From Escherichia sp. E4742 (GTDB lineage: Bacteria; Pseudomonadota; Gammaproteobacteria; Enterobacterales; Enterobacteriaceae), in contig NZ_CP040443.1 in assembly GCF_005843885.1 (NCBI RefSeq), positions 4,216,001-4,280,000 of the forward strand: a DNA stretch of 64,000 bases. The letters are read 5' to 3'. A model generated the notes under the pieces. The model was not told where the DNA came from. It saw only the letters and a program-made list of their open reading frames with translations, and searched no databases. The first letter of the stretch is position 1. Each line of letters begins with the position of its first letter. Below, piece by piece: positions 47,013 through 55,846 of this stretch. The position numbers and the translations under genes were made by a program.

Positions 47013-48900
47013 TGCAGCCGGTGCGATAGCTACAGGGCTTTTATCTCTCAATATTCCGGTTCCACTGACGACAGTTCAGTGGGCTGATCAACATTATTAT
47101 CTGCCGAAAGAATCTTCATATACCCCCGGGCAATGGGAAACACTGCCGTTTCAGGTTGCCATTATGAACAGCATGGGAAATGACCGGATCCGCACCGTTA
47201 ATCTGATTAAATCGGCGCGCGTTGGTTACACCAAAATGCTGTTGGGGGTGGAGGCCTATTTTATTGAGCATAAATCCCGTAACAGTCTGCTTTTTCAGCC
47301 AACAGATTCTGCGGCAGAAGATTTCATGAAATCTCATGTTGAGCCAACAATCAGGGATGTCCCTGCATTGCTGGAGCTGGCTCCATGGTTCGGAAGAAAG
47401 CATCGCGATAATACACTCACCCTGAAGCGTTTTTCCTCCGGCGTGGGTTTCTGGTGCCTGGGTGGTGCCGCAGCTAAAAACTACCGTGAAAAATCTGTGG
47501 ATGTGGTCTGCTATGACGAACTCTCCTCGTTTGAACCGGATGTGGAAAAAGAAGGTTCGCCAACACTGCTTGGCGATAAACGTATCGAAGGTTCGGTATG
47601 GCCTAAATCCATACGCGGCTCAACGCCAAAAATTAAAGGTTCCTGTCAGATTGAAAAAGCCGCGAATGAATCTGCGCATTTCATGCGGTTTTATGTCCAT
47701 TGCCCACATTGCGGGGAGGCCCAGTATCTGAAGTTTGGCGATGATGCGACGCCGTTTGGCCTGAAATGGGAGAAGGGTAAACCAGAAACGGTGTATTACC
47801 TGTGTGAACATAATGGTTGTGTGGTCCGTCAGTCTGATCTTGACCAGACCGACGGGCGGTGGATTTGTGACAACACAGGGATGTGGACGCGTGACGGTTT
47901 GGCATTTTTCAGCGTCGGTGGTGAGGAGATGCCGCCACCGCGCTCCGTCACTTTCCACATCTGGACGGCCTATAGTCCGTTCACCACCTGGGTACAGATT
48001 GTTTATGACTGGCTGGATGCGCTGAAGGATCCGAACGGCGTCAAGACGTTTATTAACACCACGCTCGGAGAACCCTATGAAGAGGCTGTGGCAGAAAAGC
48101 TGAGTTTCGAGTTATTGCTGGAAAAAGTCTGTCACTATGGCGCGCAGGTTCCCCTGCGGGTGGTTTACCTGACCGCCGGGATCGACTCCCAGAAAGATCG
48201 CTATGAAATTTATGTCTGGGGCTGGGCTCCCGGCGAAGAAGCCTTTCTGATTGATAAACAAATTATTATGGGGCGACCGGAAGACGAGGACACCCTTAAA
48301 CGTGTTGATGCAGTGATCCGAAAAAAATATCGCCATGCTGACGGCACTGAAATTTCCATTTCCCGTGTCTGCTGGGATACCGGTGGTATCGACCAGGATA
48401 TTGTGTATCAACGTTCCAGAAAACATGGCACTTTTTTTGTGCTTCCTATTAAAGGGGCGTCGGTGTACGGCAAGCCGGTGATCACCATGCCCAAACAGCG
48501 CAACCAGCGTGGTGTGTTTTTGTGTGAGGTGGGCTCCGATACTGTCAAGGAAATGTTGTATGCCCGTTTTGCCCTGCCGGTGGTATCTGCCAGTGAAGCC
48601 GCTCCGTATGTCTTCCGTTTTCCGGATAATCCGGACATCTTTTCGGAAGAAGAGGCGCGCCAGATTGTGGCAGAAGAGCTGGTGGAGAAGGTGGTTAACG
48701 GCAGGGTGAAACTGCTGTGGGATAAAAAAGGGCGACGCAATGAAGCCCTCGACTGCCTGGTATATGCCTATGCTGCCCTGCGTATTTCAGTTCAGCGGTG
48801 GCAACTGGATCTTGAAGCACTGGCCCGTGCCAGAAGAGATGAGCAGGACGATGATGAGATGAGCTTGGAAGAAATCGCGGCTGCGCTGAGTGGAGGATAA
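46984..48900 (+). CDS. Large terminase subunit (lambda gpA-like)
   Basis: 638 residues (lambda gpA 641). ATPase/nuclease that cuts cos and translocates DNA into the prohead. Visible: QWADQHYYLPKESSYTPGQW and WETLPFQ at the N-terminus, the Walker A-like KSARVGYTKMLL, Walker B-like VDVVCYDELSSF, a zinc-like CPHCGEAQYL, and in the C-terminal nuclease VYLTAGIDSQKDRYEIYVWG and RRNEALDCLVYAYAALR. Start at ATG 46984 inside nu1. Confidence 0.95.
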   Translation: MISNAQKAANAAGAIATGLLSLNIPVPLTTVQWADQHYYLPKESSYTPGQWETLPFQVAIMNSMGNDRIRTVNLIKSARVGYTKMLLGVEAYFIEHKSRNSLLFQPTDSAAEDFMKSHVEPTIRDVPALLELAPWFGRKHRDNTLTLKRFSSGVGFWCLGGAAAKNYREKSVDVVCYDELSSFEPDVEKEGSPTLLGDKRIEGSVWPKSIRGSTPKIKGSCQIEKAANESAHFMRFYVHCPHCGEAQYLKFGDDATPFGLKWEKGKPETVYYLCEHNGCVVRQSDLDQTDGRWICDNTGMWTRDGLAFFSVGGEEMPPPRSVTFHIWTAYSPFTTWVQIVYDWLDALKDPNGVKTFINTTLGEPYEEAVAEKLSFELLLEKVCHYGAQVPLRVVYLTAGIDSQKDRYEIYVWGWAPGEEAFLIDKQIIMGRPEDEDTLKRVDAVIRKKYRHADGTEISISRVCWDTGGIDQDIVYQRSRKHGTFFVLPIKGASVYGKPVITMPKQRNQRGVFLCEVGSDTVKEMLYARFALPVVSASEAAPYVFRFPDNPDIFSEEEARQIVAEELVEKVVNGRVKLLWDKKGRRNEALDCLVYAYAALRISVQRWQLDLEALARARRDEQDDDEMSLEEIAAALSGG

Positions 48901-48903
48901 AAG

Positions 48904-49113
48904 ATGGTTTATACACATGAAATGCTCTGTGATGCCCGCCGGGCATTACATGAACTGATGATTGGACGTGCAGTGGTTTCTGTCAGCAAGAACGGGCGTC
49001 AGGTTCAGTATTCACGGGCGACGCTTGGTGAATTACGCCAGTATATTGAAGAGCTGGAGAGTGCGCTGGGCGTATCCGGACGGCGTCGCGGCCCGGCAGG
49101 AGTGGGGCTGTGA
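48904..49113 (+). CDS. Head-tail joining protein (lambda gpW-like)
   Basis: 69 residues (lambda gpW 68): MVYTHEMLCDARRALHELMI, GRAVVSVSKNGRQVQYSRAT, LGELRQYIEELESAL. The gpW family stops DNA leaking from filled heads and prepares the site for FII. Between gpA and portal as in lambda; overlaps the portal start by four bases. Confidence 0.92.
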   Translation: MVYTHEMLCDARRALHELMIGRAVVSVSKNGRQVQYSRATLGELRQYIEELESALGVSGRRRGPAGVGL

Positions 49114-50681
49114 ACGGGGAACTGGTGGATCTTCACGGGCAGCCTCTGCGGCAGAGTATGGGGTATTCCGGAGGTGGTACCGGATTTGGCGGGCAGCTTG
49201 CGGAATGGCTGCCTGCACCGGAAAGTGCGGATGTGGCGCTGCTGCCTTCCATTCAGCTGGGTAACGCCCGTGCGGATGATCTGGTCCGCAATAACGGTAT
49301 TGCCGCAAACGCCGTTGAAATTCATAAAGACCATATCGTCGGGCACATGTTTCGCCTGAGTTACCGGCCCAACTGGCGCTGGCTGGGGATGTCGGAAGCA
49401 GATTCGCATGCCTTTATTGAAGATGTGGAGGCGGCGTGGATGGAATATTGCGATCCTGTGTTTGGTTCGATGGATGTGGAGGGGCGTCGCTCGTTTACCG
49501 AATTTATTCGTGAAGGGGTGGGCGTTCATACGTTTAACGGTGAAATTTTTGTCCAGCCCGTATGGGATACGGAATCCACGTCATTATTCCGGACGAAATT
49601 CAAGACCATCAGCCCGAAACGTGTCAGTACACCCGGTTATGGTACCGGCGATCGTTTTATGCGTGCCGGGGTGGAAATCAACCGGTACGGAAAAGCACTG
49701 GCCTACCATGTTCAGGAAGATGACTGGCCCGGTTACGGTGTCAGCAACTGGACGCGGATTGCGGCGACGCTGCCCTCCGGGCGACCAGGAATGATCCATG
49801 TGTTTCAGCCGCAGGAGGACGGGCAGACGCGCGGGGCCAACCAGTTTTATTCTGTCATGGAGCGTCTCAAGATGCTCGACACACTGCAGGCTACGCAACT
49901 GCAGTCGGCGGTGGTGCGGGCGATGTATGCCGCGACGATTGAATCCACACTGGATTCGGAAAAAGCATTTGAATATATCGCCGGGGTGGGAGATGGCGGT
50001 AAAAACCCCCTGAACACCATCATGAAAGGCTATGCACGTTATTACGCTACCAATACGGTAAAACTGGGCGGGGTACGTATTCCGCACCTTTATCCGGGGG
50101 ATTCACTGAATCTGCAGACAGCGCAAAATGCAGATAATGGTTTCTCTGAACTGGAAAAGGCGCTGTTACGTTACATCGCTGCCGGACTTGGCGTGTCCTA
50201 TGAACAGCTTTCCCGTGATTATTCACAGGTCAGTTATTCCAGCGCCAGGGCATCCGCCAATGAATCATGGCGGTATTTTATGGGGAAACGAAAATTTGTG
50301 GCCAGCCGACTGGCATCACAGATGTTTGCCTGCTGGCTGGAGGAAGCCCTTATTCGCGGTGTGATCCGCCCGCCGAAATCCCGTTTTTCATTCTGGGAGG
50401 CCCGTTCCGGATGGTGTCGTGCCGAGTGGATTGGTGCCGGTCGCATGGCGATTGATGGCCTTAAGGAAGTGCAGGAAGCGGTGATGCGTATTGAAGGTGG
50501 TTTAAGCACATACGAGAAGGAGCTGGCCCTGATGGGCGATGACTATCAGGAAATATTCCGCCAGCAACTGCGTGAAAGCCAGGAGCGACAGTCGGCTGGT
50601 CTTCCCCGCCCCATCTGGATAAAGGATACGTTTCAGCAGCAGATCCGACAGACAACGGGAGAAAAAGGTGATGCGTCGTAA
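49110..50681 (+). CDS. Portal protein (lambda gpB-like)
   Basis: 523 residues (lambda gpB 533), GTG start at 49110 overlapping the gpW stop. Phage_portal_2 family features include NNGIAANAVEIHKDHIVGHM, FRLSYRPN and a C-terminal ALLRYIAAGLGVSYEQLSRD, YSQVSYSSARASANESWR. It forms the dodecameric ring for DNA entry and exit at the head vertex. Confidence 0.94.
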   Translation: MNGELVDLHGQPLRQSMGYSGGGTGFGGQLAEWLPAPESADVALLPSIQLGNARADDLVRNNGIAANAVEIHKDHIVGHMFRLSYRPNWRWLGMSEADSHAFIEDVEAAWMEYCDPVFGSMDVEGRRSFTEFIREGVGVHTFNGEIFVQPVWDTESTSLFRTKFKTISPKRVSTPGYGTGDRFMRAGVEINRYGKALAYHVQEDDWPGYGVSNWTRIAATLPSGRPGMIHVFQPQEDGQTRGANQFYSVMERLKMLDTLQATQLQSAVVRAMYAATIESTLDSEKAFEYIAGVGDGGKNPLNTIMKGYARYYATNTVKLGGVRIPHLYPGDSLNLQTAQNADNGFSELEKALLRYIAAGLGVSYEQLSRDYSQVSYSSARASANESWRYFMGKRKFVASRLASQMFACWLEEALIRGVIRPPKSRFSFWEARSGWCRAEWIGAGRMAIDGLKEVQEAVMRIEGGLSTYEKELALMGDDYQEIFRQQLRESQERQSAGLPRPIWIKDTFQQQIRQTTGEKGDAS

Positions 50682-52287
50682 TTTATCGCATATTGCTGCC
50701 ATGGCATTTAATGAACCGCTTTTACTGGAACCCGCCTATGCGCGGGTTTTCTTTTGCGCGCTGGGTAAGGAGATGGGGGCAGGCAGCCTTGTTGTTCCGC
50801 AACTGGACGTTCAGCTTGATGCGGACGGCATGCAACTGGCGGTGACTGACTATATGGCGGGCGGTCAGCGTCCGGCAAAGAGCTACCAGGTGAAGAATGG
50901 TATCGCCATTCTGCCGGTGAGCGGCACACTGGTGCATAAACTGGGCACTCTGCGGCCTTATTCCGGCATGACCGGCTATGACGGCCTGACGGCCCGCCTT
51001 CAGATGGCGGTGAATGATCCGGATGTGCGCGGCATTTTGCTGGATATCGACAGTCCGGGCGGCCAGGCTGCCGGGGCGTTTGACTGCGCTGACATGATTT
51101 ACCGTCTGCGGGAACAGAAACCTGTGTGGGCGCTGTGTAATGACATGGCCTGTTCAGCCGCCATGTTGCTGGCAGCAGCCTGTACTCGTCGGCTGGTCAC
51201 GCAGACGGCAAAAATTGGTTCGATTGGCGTGATGATGGCGCACACCAGTTACGAGAAACAACTGGCACAGGAAGGGGTGGATATCACGCTGATTTACTCC
51301 GGGCAGCACAAGGTTGACGGCAATAGTATTCAGGCGTTGCCGGCAGGTGTGCGTGCGGATTTTCAGCGCCGTATTGATGAGGCCCGCCGGATGTTTGTCG
51401 ACAAGGTGGCAATTTACACGGGGCTGAGTTCAGAGACGGTGATGAATACCGAGGCTGCCGTTTATGACGGTCAGGCAGGCATTGATGCAGGCCTGGCTGA
51501 TCAACTGATTAATGCTGCAGATGCCGTTGAAGTGATGGTTTCTGCACTGAATGACTCTGTTACGAAGGAGAATGCAATGACTGTTAAAAATCTCACCGTT
51601 GCTGAAGCGGTGGCCCAGGAAAATCAGCGTGTGATGGGGATCCTGAATTGTCAGGAGGCGAAAGGGCGCGAGCAACTGGCACAGATGCTGGCAGGCCAGC
51701 CAGGTATGACGGTGGAGCAGGCGAAAACGTTGCTTGCAGCAGCGCCGGTTGCCGGTACTGGCAGCACGGGTGATCAGATTATGGCGCTGCCGGAAGCAGA
51801 AGGGCGTGAACAGCTGGCACAGATGCTGGCAGGCCAACCGGGGATGACGGTGAAGCAGGCGAAAGCGTTTCTGGCGGCAGCCCCTGCTGCCAGTGCTGCA
51901 GGTACAGGCGATCAGATTATGGCGTTGCCGGAAGCAAAAGGGCGCGAACAACTCGCACAGGCGCTGGTTGAACAGCCGGGAATGACTGTTGACCAGGCGA
52001 AAACGTTACTGGCGGCGGCACCGGTTGCTGGTTCAGCAAGTATTGGCAATCAAATTATGGCACTGCCCGAGGCGAAAGGGCGCGAGCAACTCGCACAGGC
52101 GCTGGCAGAACAACCGGGAATGACGGTGGAGCAGGCGAAAACGTTGCTGGCAGCCGCACCGGCGGCATCGCAACCGTCACAGGAAACACTTTTTGATCGC
52201 TTTATGGCACAGCATGCCGCCAGCGCGGTTTCCGGTGGCGGAACTGCCGGGCGTGGGGAAGAAGATCTGCTGATGAGTATGCCGTAA
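50671..52287 (+). CDS. Head maturation protease with amplified scaffold domain (lambda C/Nu3-like)
   Basis: 538 residues (lambda C 439). Residues about 1-290 are an S49/ClpP-like serine peptidase: NEPLLLEPAYARVFFCAL, GILLDIDSPGGQAAGAFDCA, MACSAAMLLAAACTRRLVTQ (catalytic Ser), GSIGVMMAHTSYEKQL and VDGNSIQALP. The C-terminal part is the scaffold (Nu3). An internal ATG at 51577 with AAGGAG upstream would give scaffold alone, as in lambda. The scaffold unit GREQLAQ-x6-QPGMTV-x-QAK-x3-AAAP occurs four times at exactly 46-residue spacing, where lambda has one. GTG 50668 is an alternative start. Confidence 0.92.
   Translation: MRRNLSHIAAMAFNEPLLLEPAYARVFFCALGKEMGAGSLVVPQLDVQLDADGMQLAVTDYMAGGQRPAKSYQVKNGIAILPVSGTLVHKLGTLRPYSGMTGYDGLTARLQMAVNDPDVRGILLDIDSPGGQAAGAFDCADMIYRLREQKPVWALCNDMACSAAMLLAAACTRRLVTQTAKIGSIGVMMAHTSYEKQLAQEGVDITLIYSGQHKVDGNSIQALPAGVRADFQRRIDEARRMFVDKVAIYTGLSSETVMNTEAAVYDGQAGIDAGLADQLINAADAVEVMVSALNDSVTKENAMTVKNLTVAEAVAQENQRVMGILNCQEAKGREQLAQMLAGQPGMTVEQAKTLLAAAPVAGTGSTGDQIMALPEAEGREQLAQMLAGQPGMTVKQAKAFLAAAPAASAAGTGDQIMALPEAKGREQLAQALVEQPGMTVDQAKTLLAAAPVAGSASIGNQIMALPEAKGREQLAQALAEQPGMTVEQAKTLLAAAPAASQPSQETLFDRFMAQHAASAVSGGGTAGRGEEDLLMSMP
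51577..52287 (+). CDS. Internal in-frame scaffold protein (Nu3-like)
   Basis: 236 codons, same frame as the protease gene. ATG 51577 is preceded by GAAGGAGAATGCA, a good ribosome site, and begins MTVKNLTVAEAVAQENQRVM, comparable with the Nu3 start inside lambda C. Contains the four-fold repeat, and ends RFMAQHAASAVSGGG... LLMSMP, like the lambda terminus. Expected to assemble inside the prohead and be degraded by the protease. Confidence 0.7.
   Translation: MTVKNLTVAEAVAQENQRVMGILNCQEAKGREQLAQMLAGQPGMTVEQAKTLLAAAPVAGTGSTGDQIMALPEAEGREQLAQMLAGQPGMTVKQAKAFLAAAPAASAAGTGDQIMALPEAKGREQLAQALVEQPGMTVDQAKTLLAAAPVAGSASIGNQIMALPEAKGREQLAQALAEQPGMTVEQAKTLLAAAPAASQPSQETLFDRFMAQHAASAVSGGGTAGRGEEDLLMSMP
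51663..52175 (+). repeat. Four tandem 138-bp repeats in the scaffold domain
   Basis: The marker GGGCG[CT]GA[GA]CA[GA]CT begins at 51664, 51802, 51940 and 52078: three intervals of exactly 138 bp. Each unit encodes GREQLAQ..., QPGMTV..., AAAP and a linker such as GDQIMALPEAKGRE. The units differ by silent and conservative changes, so they are not a recent exact duplication. Confidence 0.9.
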
Positions 52288-52326
52288 GCGGTATCCGGAA
52301 TTCAGATAAATCAGGAGACTGAGAAA

Positions 52327-52662
52327 ATGATTAAAACCACCACGGAAAAGCGTGCAGATGTGCGCATTTTTGCCGGAAGCGATCCGGCGCATACCGCAAC
52401 AGCCACCAGTGGTATCAGTGCTGCCACGCCTGCACTGACGCCATTGATGGTGGATGACGCCACCGGAAAACTGGTGGTCTGGGATGGTCAGAAAGCCGGA
52501 ACGGCTGTGGGGGTGCTGGCTCTGGCGCTTGCCGGGACCGAGCCCACGCTGACGTATTACAAAAGCGGTACGTTTGCCACTGAATCGCTGGTCTGGCCTG
52601 GTTCGGTGGATGCGGTGAAAAAAGCCAACGCTTTTGTGGGAAGTGCCATCAGCCACGCCTGA
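52327..52662 (+). CDS. Head decoration protein (lambda gpD-like)
   Basis: 111 residues (lambda gpD 110). The gpD pattern is seen in IFAGSDPAHTATATSGISAA, PLMVDDATGKLVVWDGQKAG, TAVGVLALALAGTEPTLTYY and the C-terminal VKKANAFVGSAISHA. Trimers stabilise the expanded capsid at threefold sites. Between scaffold and major capsid genes as in lambda. Confidence 0.93.
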   Translation: MIKTTTEKRADVRIFAGSDPAHTATATSGISAATPALTPLMVDDATGKLVVWDGQKAGTAVGVLALALAGTEPTLTYYKSGTFATESLVWPGSVDAVKKANAFVGSAISHA

Positions 52663-52731
52663 TGGTGAAGTGATTAACTGAAAAAACGGGTCGCGATGCG
52701 GCCCGTTTGTATTTATGAAGGAAAATAAATT

Positions 52732-53760
52732 ATGGGGTTATTTACCACGCGTCAGTTACTCGGGTACACCGAGCAGAAAGTGAAATTTCGTGCGCTGTTT
52801 CTGGAGCTGTTCTTTCGCCGCACGATCACTTTTCATACTCAGGAAGTCATGCTGGATAAAATTACCGGCAAAACGCCGGTTGCGGCGTATGTGTCTCCGG
52901 TGGTGTCAGGCAAAGTGCTGCGCAGCCGTGGTGGTGAAACCCGCGTGTTACGTCCCGGCTACGTAAAACCAAAACACCGCTTTGATTATCAGCAGGCGGT
53001 AGAACGTCTTCCGGGGGAAGATCCGGCCCGCCTTAATGACCCGGCCTACCGCCGTCTGCGTATTCTGACGGACAACCTGAAACAGGAGGAGCAGGCAATT
53101 GTGCAGGTGGAAGAAATGCAGGCAGTCAGCGCCGTTCTGCAGGGTAAATACACCATGAGCGGCGAGCAGTTTGAGACGGTGGAAGTGGATTTTGGGCGCT
53201 CTGCCGCCAATAACATTACACAGGCTGGCGGACGCGAATGGTCACAGCAGAATAATGACACCTTCGATCCGACGCATGATCTGGATGCGTACTGCGATTT
53301 TGCTTCCGGCACCATCAATATCGCGATTATGGACGGCACGGTCTGGCGTATGCTGAACGGTTTTAAACTGTTCCGTGAAAAACTGGATACACGCCGTGGC
53401 TCCAAATCTGAGCTGGAAACGGCACTGAAAGATCTGGGTTCCGTGGTTTCCTTTAAGGGCTGGTACGGCGATCTGGCTGTCGTGGTGGCGAAGACAACGT
53501 ATGTTGACGAAAACGGGGATGAACAGCGTTATCTGCCTGAAGGTACACTGATTCTGGGAAATACCCAGGCGGAAGGCGTCCGTTGCTATGGTGCTATTCA
53601 GGATAATCAGGCGCTGAGTGAAGGGATCACCTCTGCAATTCGTTATCCGAAACACTGGGAGGAAGTGGGTGATCCTGGTTGTGAATATACCATGACGCAG
53701 TCTGCACCTTTGATGGTGCTGCCGGATCCGGATGCGTTTGTGGTGGTTCAGGTGAAATAA
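52732..53760 (+). CDS. Major capsid protein (lambda gpE-like)
   Basis: 342 residues (lambda gpE 341): MGLFTTRQLLGYTEQKVKFR at the start, EVMLDKITGKTPVAAYVSPV, and SAPLMVLPDPDAFVVVQVK at the end. HK97-fold capsid protein of the lambda E family. ATG 52732 after AAGGAAAATAAATT; a GC-rich hairpin (ACGGGTCGCGATGCGGCCCGT) lies between gpD and this gene and may tune their ratio. Confidence 0.94.
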   Translation: MGLFTTRQLLGYTEQKVKFRALFLELFFRRTITFHTQEVMLDKITGKTPVAAYVSPVVSGKVLRSRGGETRVLRPGYVKPKHRFDYQQAVERLPGEDPARLNDPAYRRLRILTDNLKQEEQAIVQVEEMQAVSAVLQGKYTMSGEQFETVEVDFGRSAANNITQAGGREWSQQNNDTFDPTHDLDAYCDFASGTINIAIMDGTVWRMLNGFKLFREKLDTRRGSKSELETALKDLGSVVSFKGWYGDLAVVVAKTTYVDENGDEQRYLPEGTLILGNTQAEGVRCYGAIQDNQALSEGITSAIRYPKHWEEVGDPGCEYTMTQSAPLMVLPDPDAFVVVQVK

Positions 53761-53810
53761 GACTGGGCGGGATATTCCCGCCTTTTTCTTTAGCGCACGG
53801 GAGAGATGTG

Positions 53811-54176
53811 ATGACAAAAGAGCAGATGACGGAACGCCTTCAGGAGCTGGCAGTGATTCTGGGGCGTGAAGCAGATATTTCAGGTTCAAAAGCCGATCTT
53901 GAACAGCGCCTGGCGGAATGGGAAGAGGAGGCCGCTGGATTTGATGTGGGGGATACAGGGGCGGAAGAGGTGGACAACAACGTATCCGGCGACGGGATGC
54001 ATTCTGAGCGGGGACTCGTTCGGGTGCGCATGCTGAAAACGGCACATATGCCAGCCTGTGATGCAGCGACAGGAAAGATGTTGATGTTCGCCCGGGCCTC
54101 CAGTGTTGTGCTGGTTAATGAAGCTGCCGTTCCTGCATTACTGGCGGACGGTCTGGCAGAAAAAATCCGGGAGTGA
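53811..54176 (+). CDS. DNA-packaging protein (lambda FI-like)
   Basis: 121 residues. The N-terminus MTKEQMTERLQELAVILGRE and ADISGSKADLEQRLAEWEEE match the packaging-FI pattern, with an acidic linker. The C-terminal part (VRMLKTAHMPACDAATGKML ... EAAVPALLADGLAEKIRE) is a small beta domain often joined to it in related prophages. FI accelerates terminase docking on proheads. GTG 53808 precedes ATG 53811. Confidence 0.8.
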   Translation: MTKEQMTERLQELAVILGREADISGSKADLEQRLAEWEEEAAGFDVGDTGAEEVDNNVSGDGMHSERGLVRVRMLKTAHMPACDAATGKMLMFARASSVVLVNEAAVPALLADGLAEKIRE

Positions 54177-54178
54177 TG

Positions 54179-54580
54179 ATGTTCGATAATCTGTTCGATC
54201 AGGCCATGAGTGATGCGGATGACATCATCCTGGATACGATGGGGACGGAAATCAGCATATATCCTGGCGGCACGGAAAGAAAAATCCGTGCCGTTTTCGA
54301 TGCCCCGGCAGATAACACCGGGATGAACACTGGCAGCGGCGAAATTCGTGATACTGCGCCCGTGTTATTTACCCGGAGTGCATGGGCCGCCGGTCTGAAA
54401 AAATATGACAGGGTCATGATCCACGGCGAACCCTACCAGGTACTCGATCCCGGCTGGGATGAGTCAGGCACTGCGGGTCAGGGTGTGATTACCATCACCC
54501 TCGCGCGGGGAGAGCCGGGGAGAAATACACCTTCCGCGCCGGAACGACCGAGTAAACGTTATGGCAGTCAGAGAGCATGA
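54179..54580 (+). CDS. Head-tail connector (lambda FII-like)
   Basis: 133 residues from ATG 54179 (alternatives GTG 54173, ATG 54176). MFDNLFDQAMSDADDIILDT, MGTEISIYPGGTERKIRAVF parallel lambda FII (FDNLFDAAIARADETI...MGTSATI...RGVF). It completes the head and provides the surface to which the tail joins. A 50-residue C-terminal extension rich in Pro, Arg and Ser is longer than in lambda. Here it must fit a P2-like contractile tail. Confidence 0.85.
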   Translation: MFDNLFDQAMSDADDIILDTMGTEISIYPGGTERKIRAVFDAPADNTGMNTGSGEIRDTAPVLFTRSAWAAGLKKYDRVMIHGEPYQVLDPGWDESGTAGQGVITITLARGEPGRNTPSAPERPSKRYGSQRA

Positions 54581-55283
54581 ACGAAGCAGTGCCCGGCAGC
54601 GACGGCTGGCACGAAACCTCGTCGTCGATATTGATGAAGATGAGGTGCTGAAAATTATCGTTAAACTGGGCGGTTCAAAAAGCCAGATCCGTAAAGCCTG
54701 GGGCGTGGCACTGAAAAGAGCTTCGTCTGCACTGCGGATGAAGGCTATGGCAGAGTTTAAAAAACAGGTTGCCCCACGCAGTCAGAAAATGATCAAAAAG
54801 CGTGTTCTGCATAATTTTGTCATTCGTCGTAACGGTGATGAGTTTGATGAGGCGAAGGTGTGGTTTGGTCTGAATGCCATCAAAGTACGTGATCTGCGCG
54901 GACGCATCAGTGGGGGACGACGCGGCGAACGTCATCAGTTGCGCGATGAGCGGGGACGTTTTGCACCAGCTTCCCACCGCAGGAAGGCGCGGGAGATCCG
55001 TTTTAAACCTTCCGGGGAATCCCTGCCTGTCACCACCTGGTCAACGGATGATGCCTTCATCAACCAGTTCGAAACGGAAAATCGTAACGGACGTATATCA
55101 AAAAGGAAAACGATACTGGTCCGACAGGCATCCGGACGACGGAGGGTGCGTGAAGCGGAAATTGATATTTATGAAGCCATGCTGAACCGTATAGAGGATT
55201 TTGTTTTTCCGGATGCGGAAGCACTGATCCTGAAAAATTTTGAGCATGAACTGAAATTCCGGGTATTTAAGGGGCTGGAGTGA
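54561..55283 (+). CDS. Minor tail protein Z-like (tail completion)
   Basis: 240 residues with the lambda gpZ-type core (VKLGGSKSQIRKAWGVALKR, ASSALRMKAMAEFKKQVAPR, and the basic RRGERHQLRDERGRFAPASH region). Very basic overall. Lambda Z (192 residues) acts late in tail completion at the head-proximal end. Its presence before a P2-like tail cluster marks the boundary of the lambda-like module. Overlaps both neighbours. Confidence 0.82.
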   Translation: MAVREHERSSARQRRLARNLVVDIDEDEVLKIIVKLGGSKSQIRKAWGVALKRASSALRMKAMAEFKKQVAPRSQKMIKKRVLHNFVIRRNGDEFDEAKVWFGLNAIKVRDLRGRISGGRRGERHQLRDERGRFAPASHRRKAREIRFKPSGESLPVTTWSTDDAFINQFETENRNGRISKRKTILVRQASGRRRVREAEIDIYEAMLNRIEDFVFPDAEALILKNFEHELKFRVFKGLE

Positions 55284-55846
55284 TGGAGCCATTGATGATG
55301 GGAGCCTGGCATCAGGCGGTGATTGACAGTCTGAAACAAATTCCCTGGGTGGAAGATGCTGATGAATACCCGGAAAAAGTGACGCAACTGGTGACGCCTG
55401 TCGTGTTTGTGGATGTACCTGGCTGGGACAAGACTCAGTTTGCCGACGGGCAGACGCGGGTCACGCTGAAATGTGATCTGTTTGTGGTGACAGACCGGGC
55501 CGGAAAGACGGAAAACGTGCCAAAACCGCAGATTTTTGCCCGTTGCCTGGCGATGGATTTGTCTGACTGGATTGAGGGGGCCACGTTCGGGCTGGATAAC
55601 GTTGATCCGGCTGTTTTTATTGATGCAGAGGTGGATACCTTCGACCGGCTTCTGGATGACTACATCGTTTTCCGTGTTTCTTTCGAACAGGATATTCCTG
55701 TCGGGGAAGATCCGTTCGCGGTTACGGCAGGTGCGCCATTACAGGAAGTCTGGCTGGGGAAAGTACCGGAAACTGGCAAGAGACATGAGCGGGATTATCG
55801 TCTTATCTGGAAAACCGAGGGCACCGGCAATGAGTCTGGCAGATGA
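55283..55846 (+). CDS. Putative tail completion/terminator protein (187 aa)
   Basis: MEPLMMGAWHQAVIDSLKQI, PWVEDADEYPEKVTQLVTPV, then VTLKCDLFVVTDRAGKT. The size, position (after gpZ, before baseplate spike) and the pattern of an N-terminal helix followed by a sheet resemble tail-terminator proteins (lambda U or P2 R/S-like), but I cannot name the family. Last 17 bases overlap the gpV start. Function inferred from context. Confidence 0.55.
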   Translation: MEPLMMGAWHQAVIDSLKQIPWVEDADEYPEKVTQLVTPVVFVDVPGWDKTQFADGQTRVTLKCDLFVVTDRAGKTENVPKPQIFARCLAMDLSDWIEGATFGLDNVDPAVFIDAEVDTFDRLLDDYIVFRVSFEQDIPVGEDPFAVTAGAPLQEVWLGKVPETGKRHERDYRLIWKTEGTGNESGR

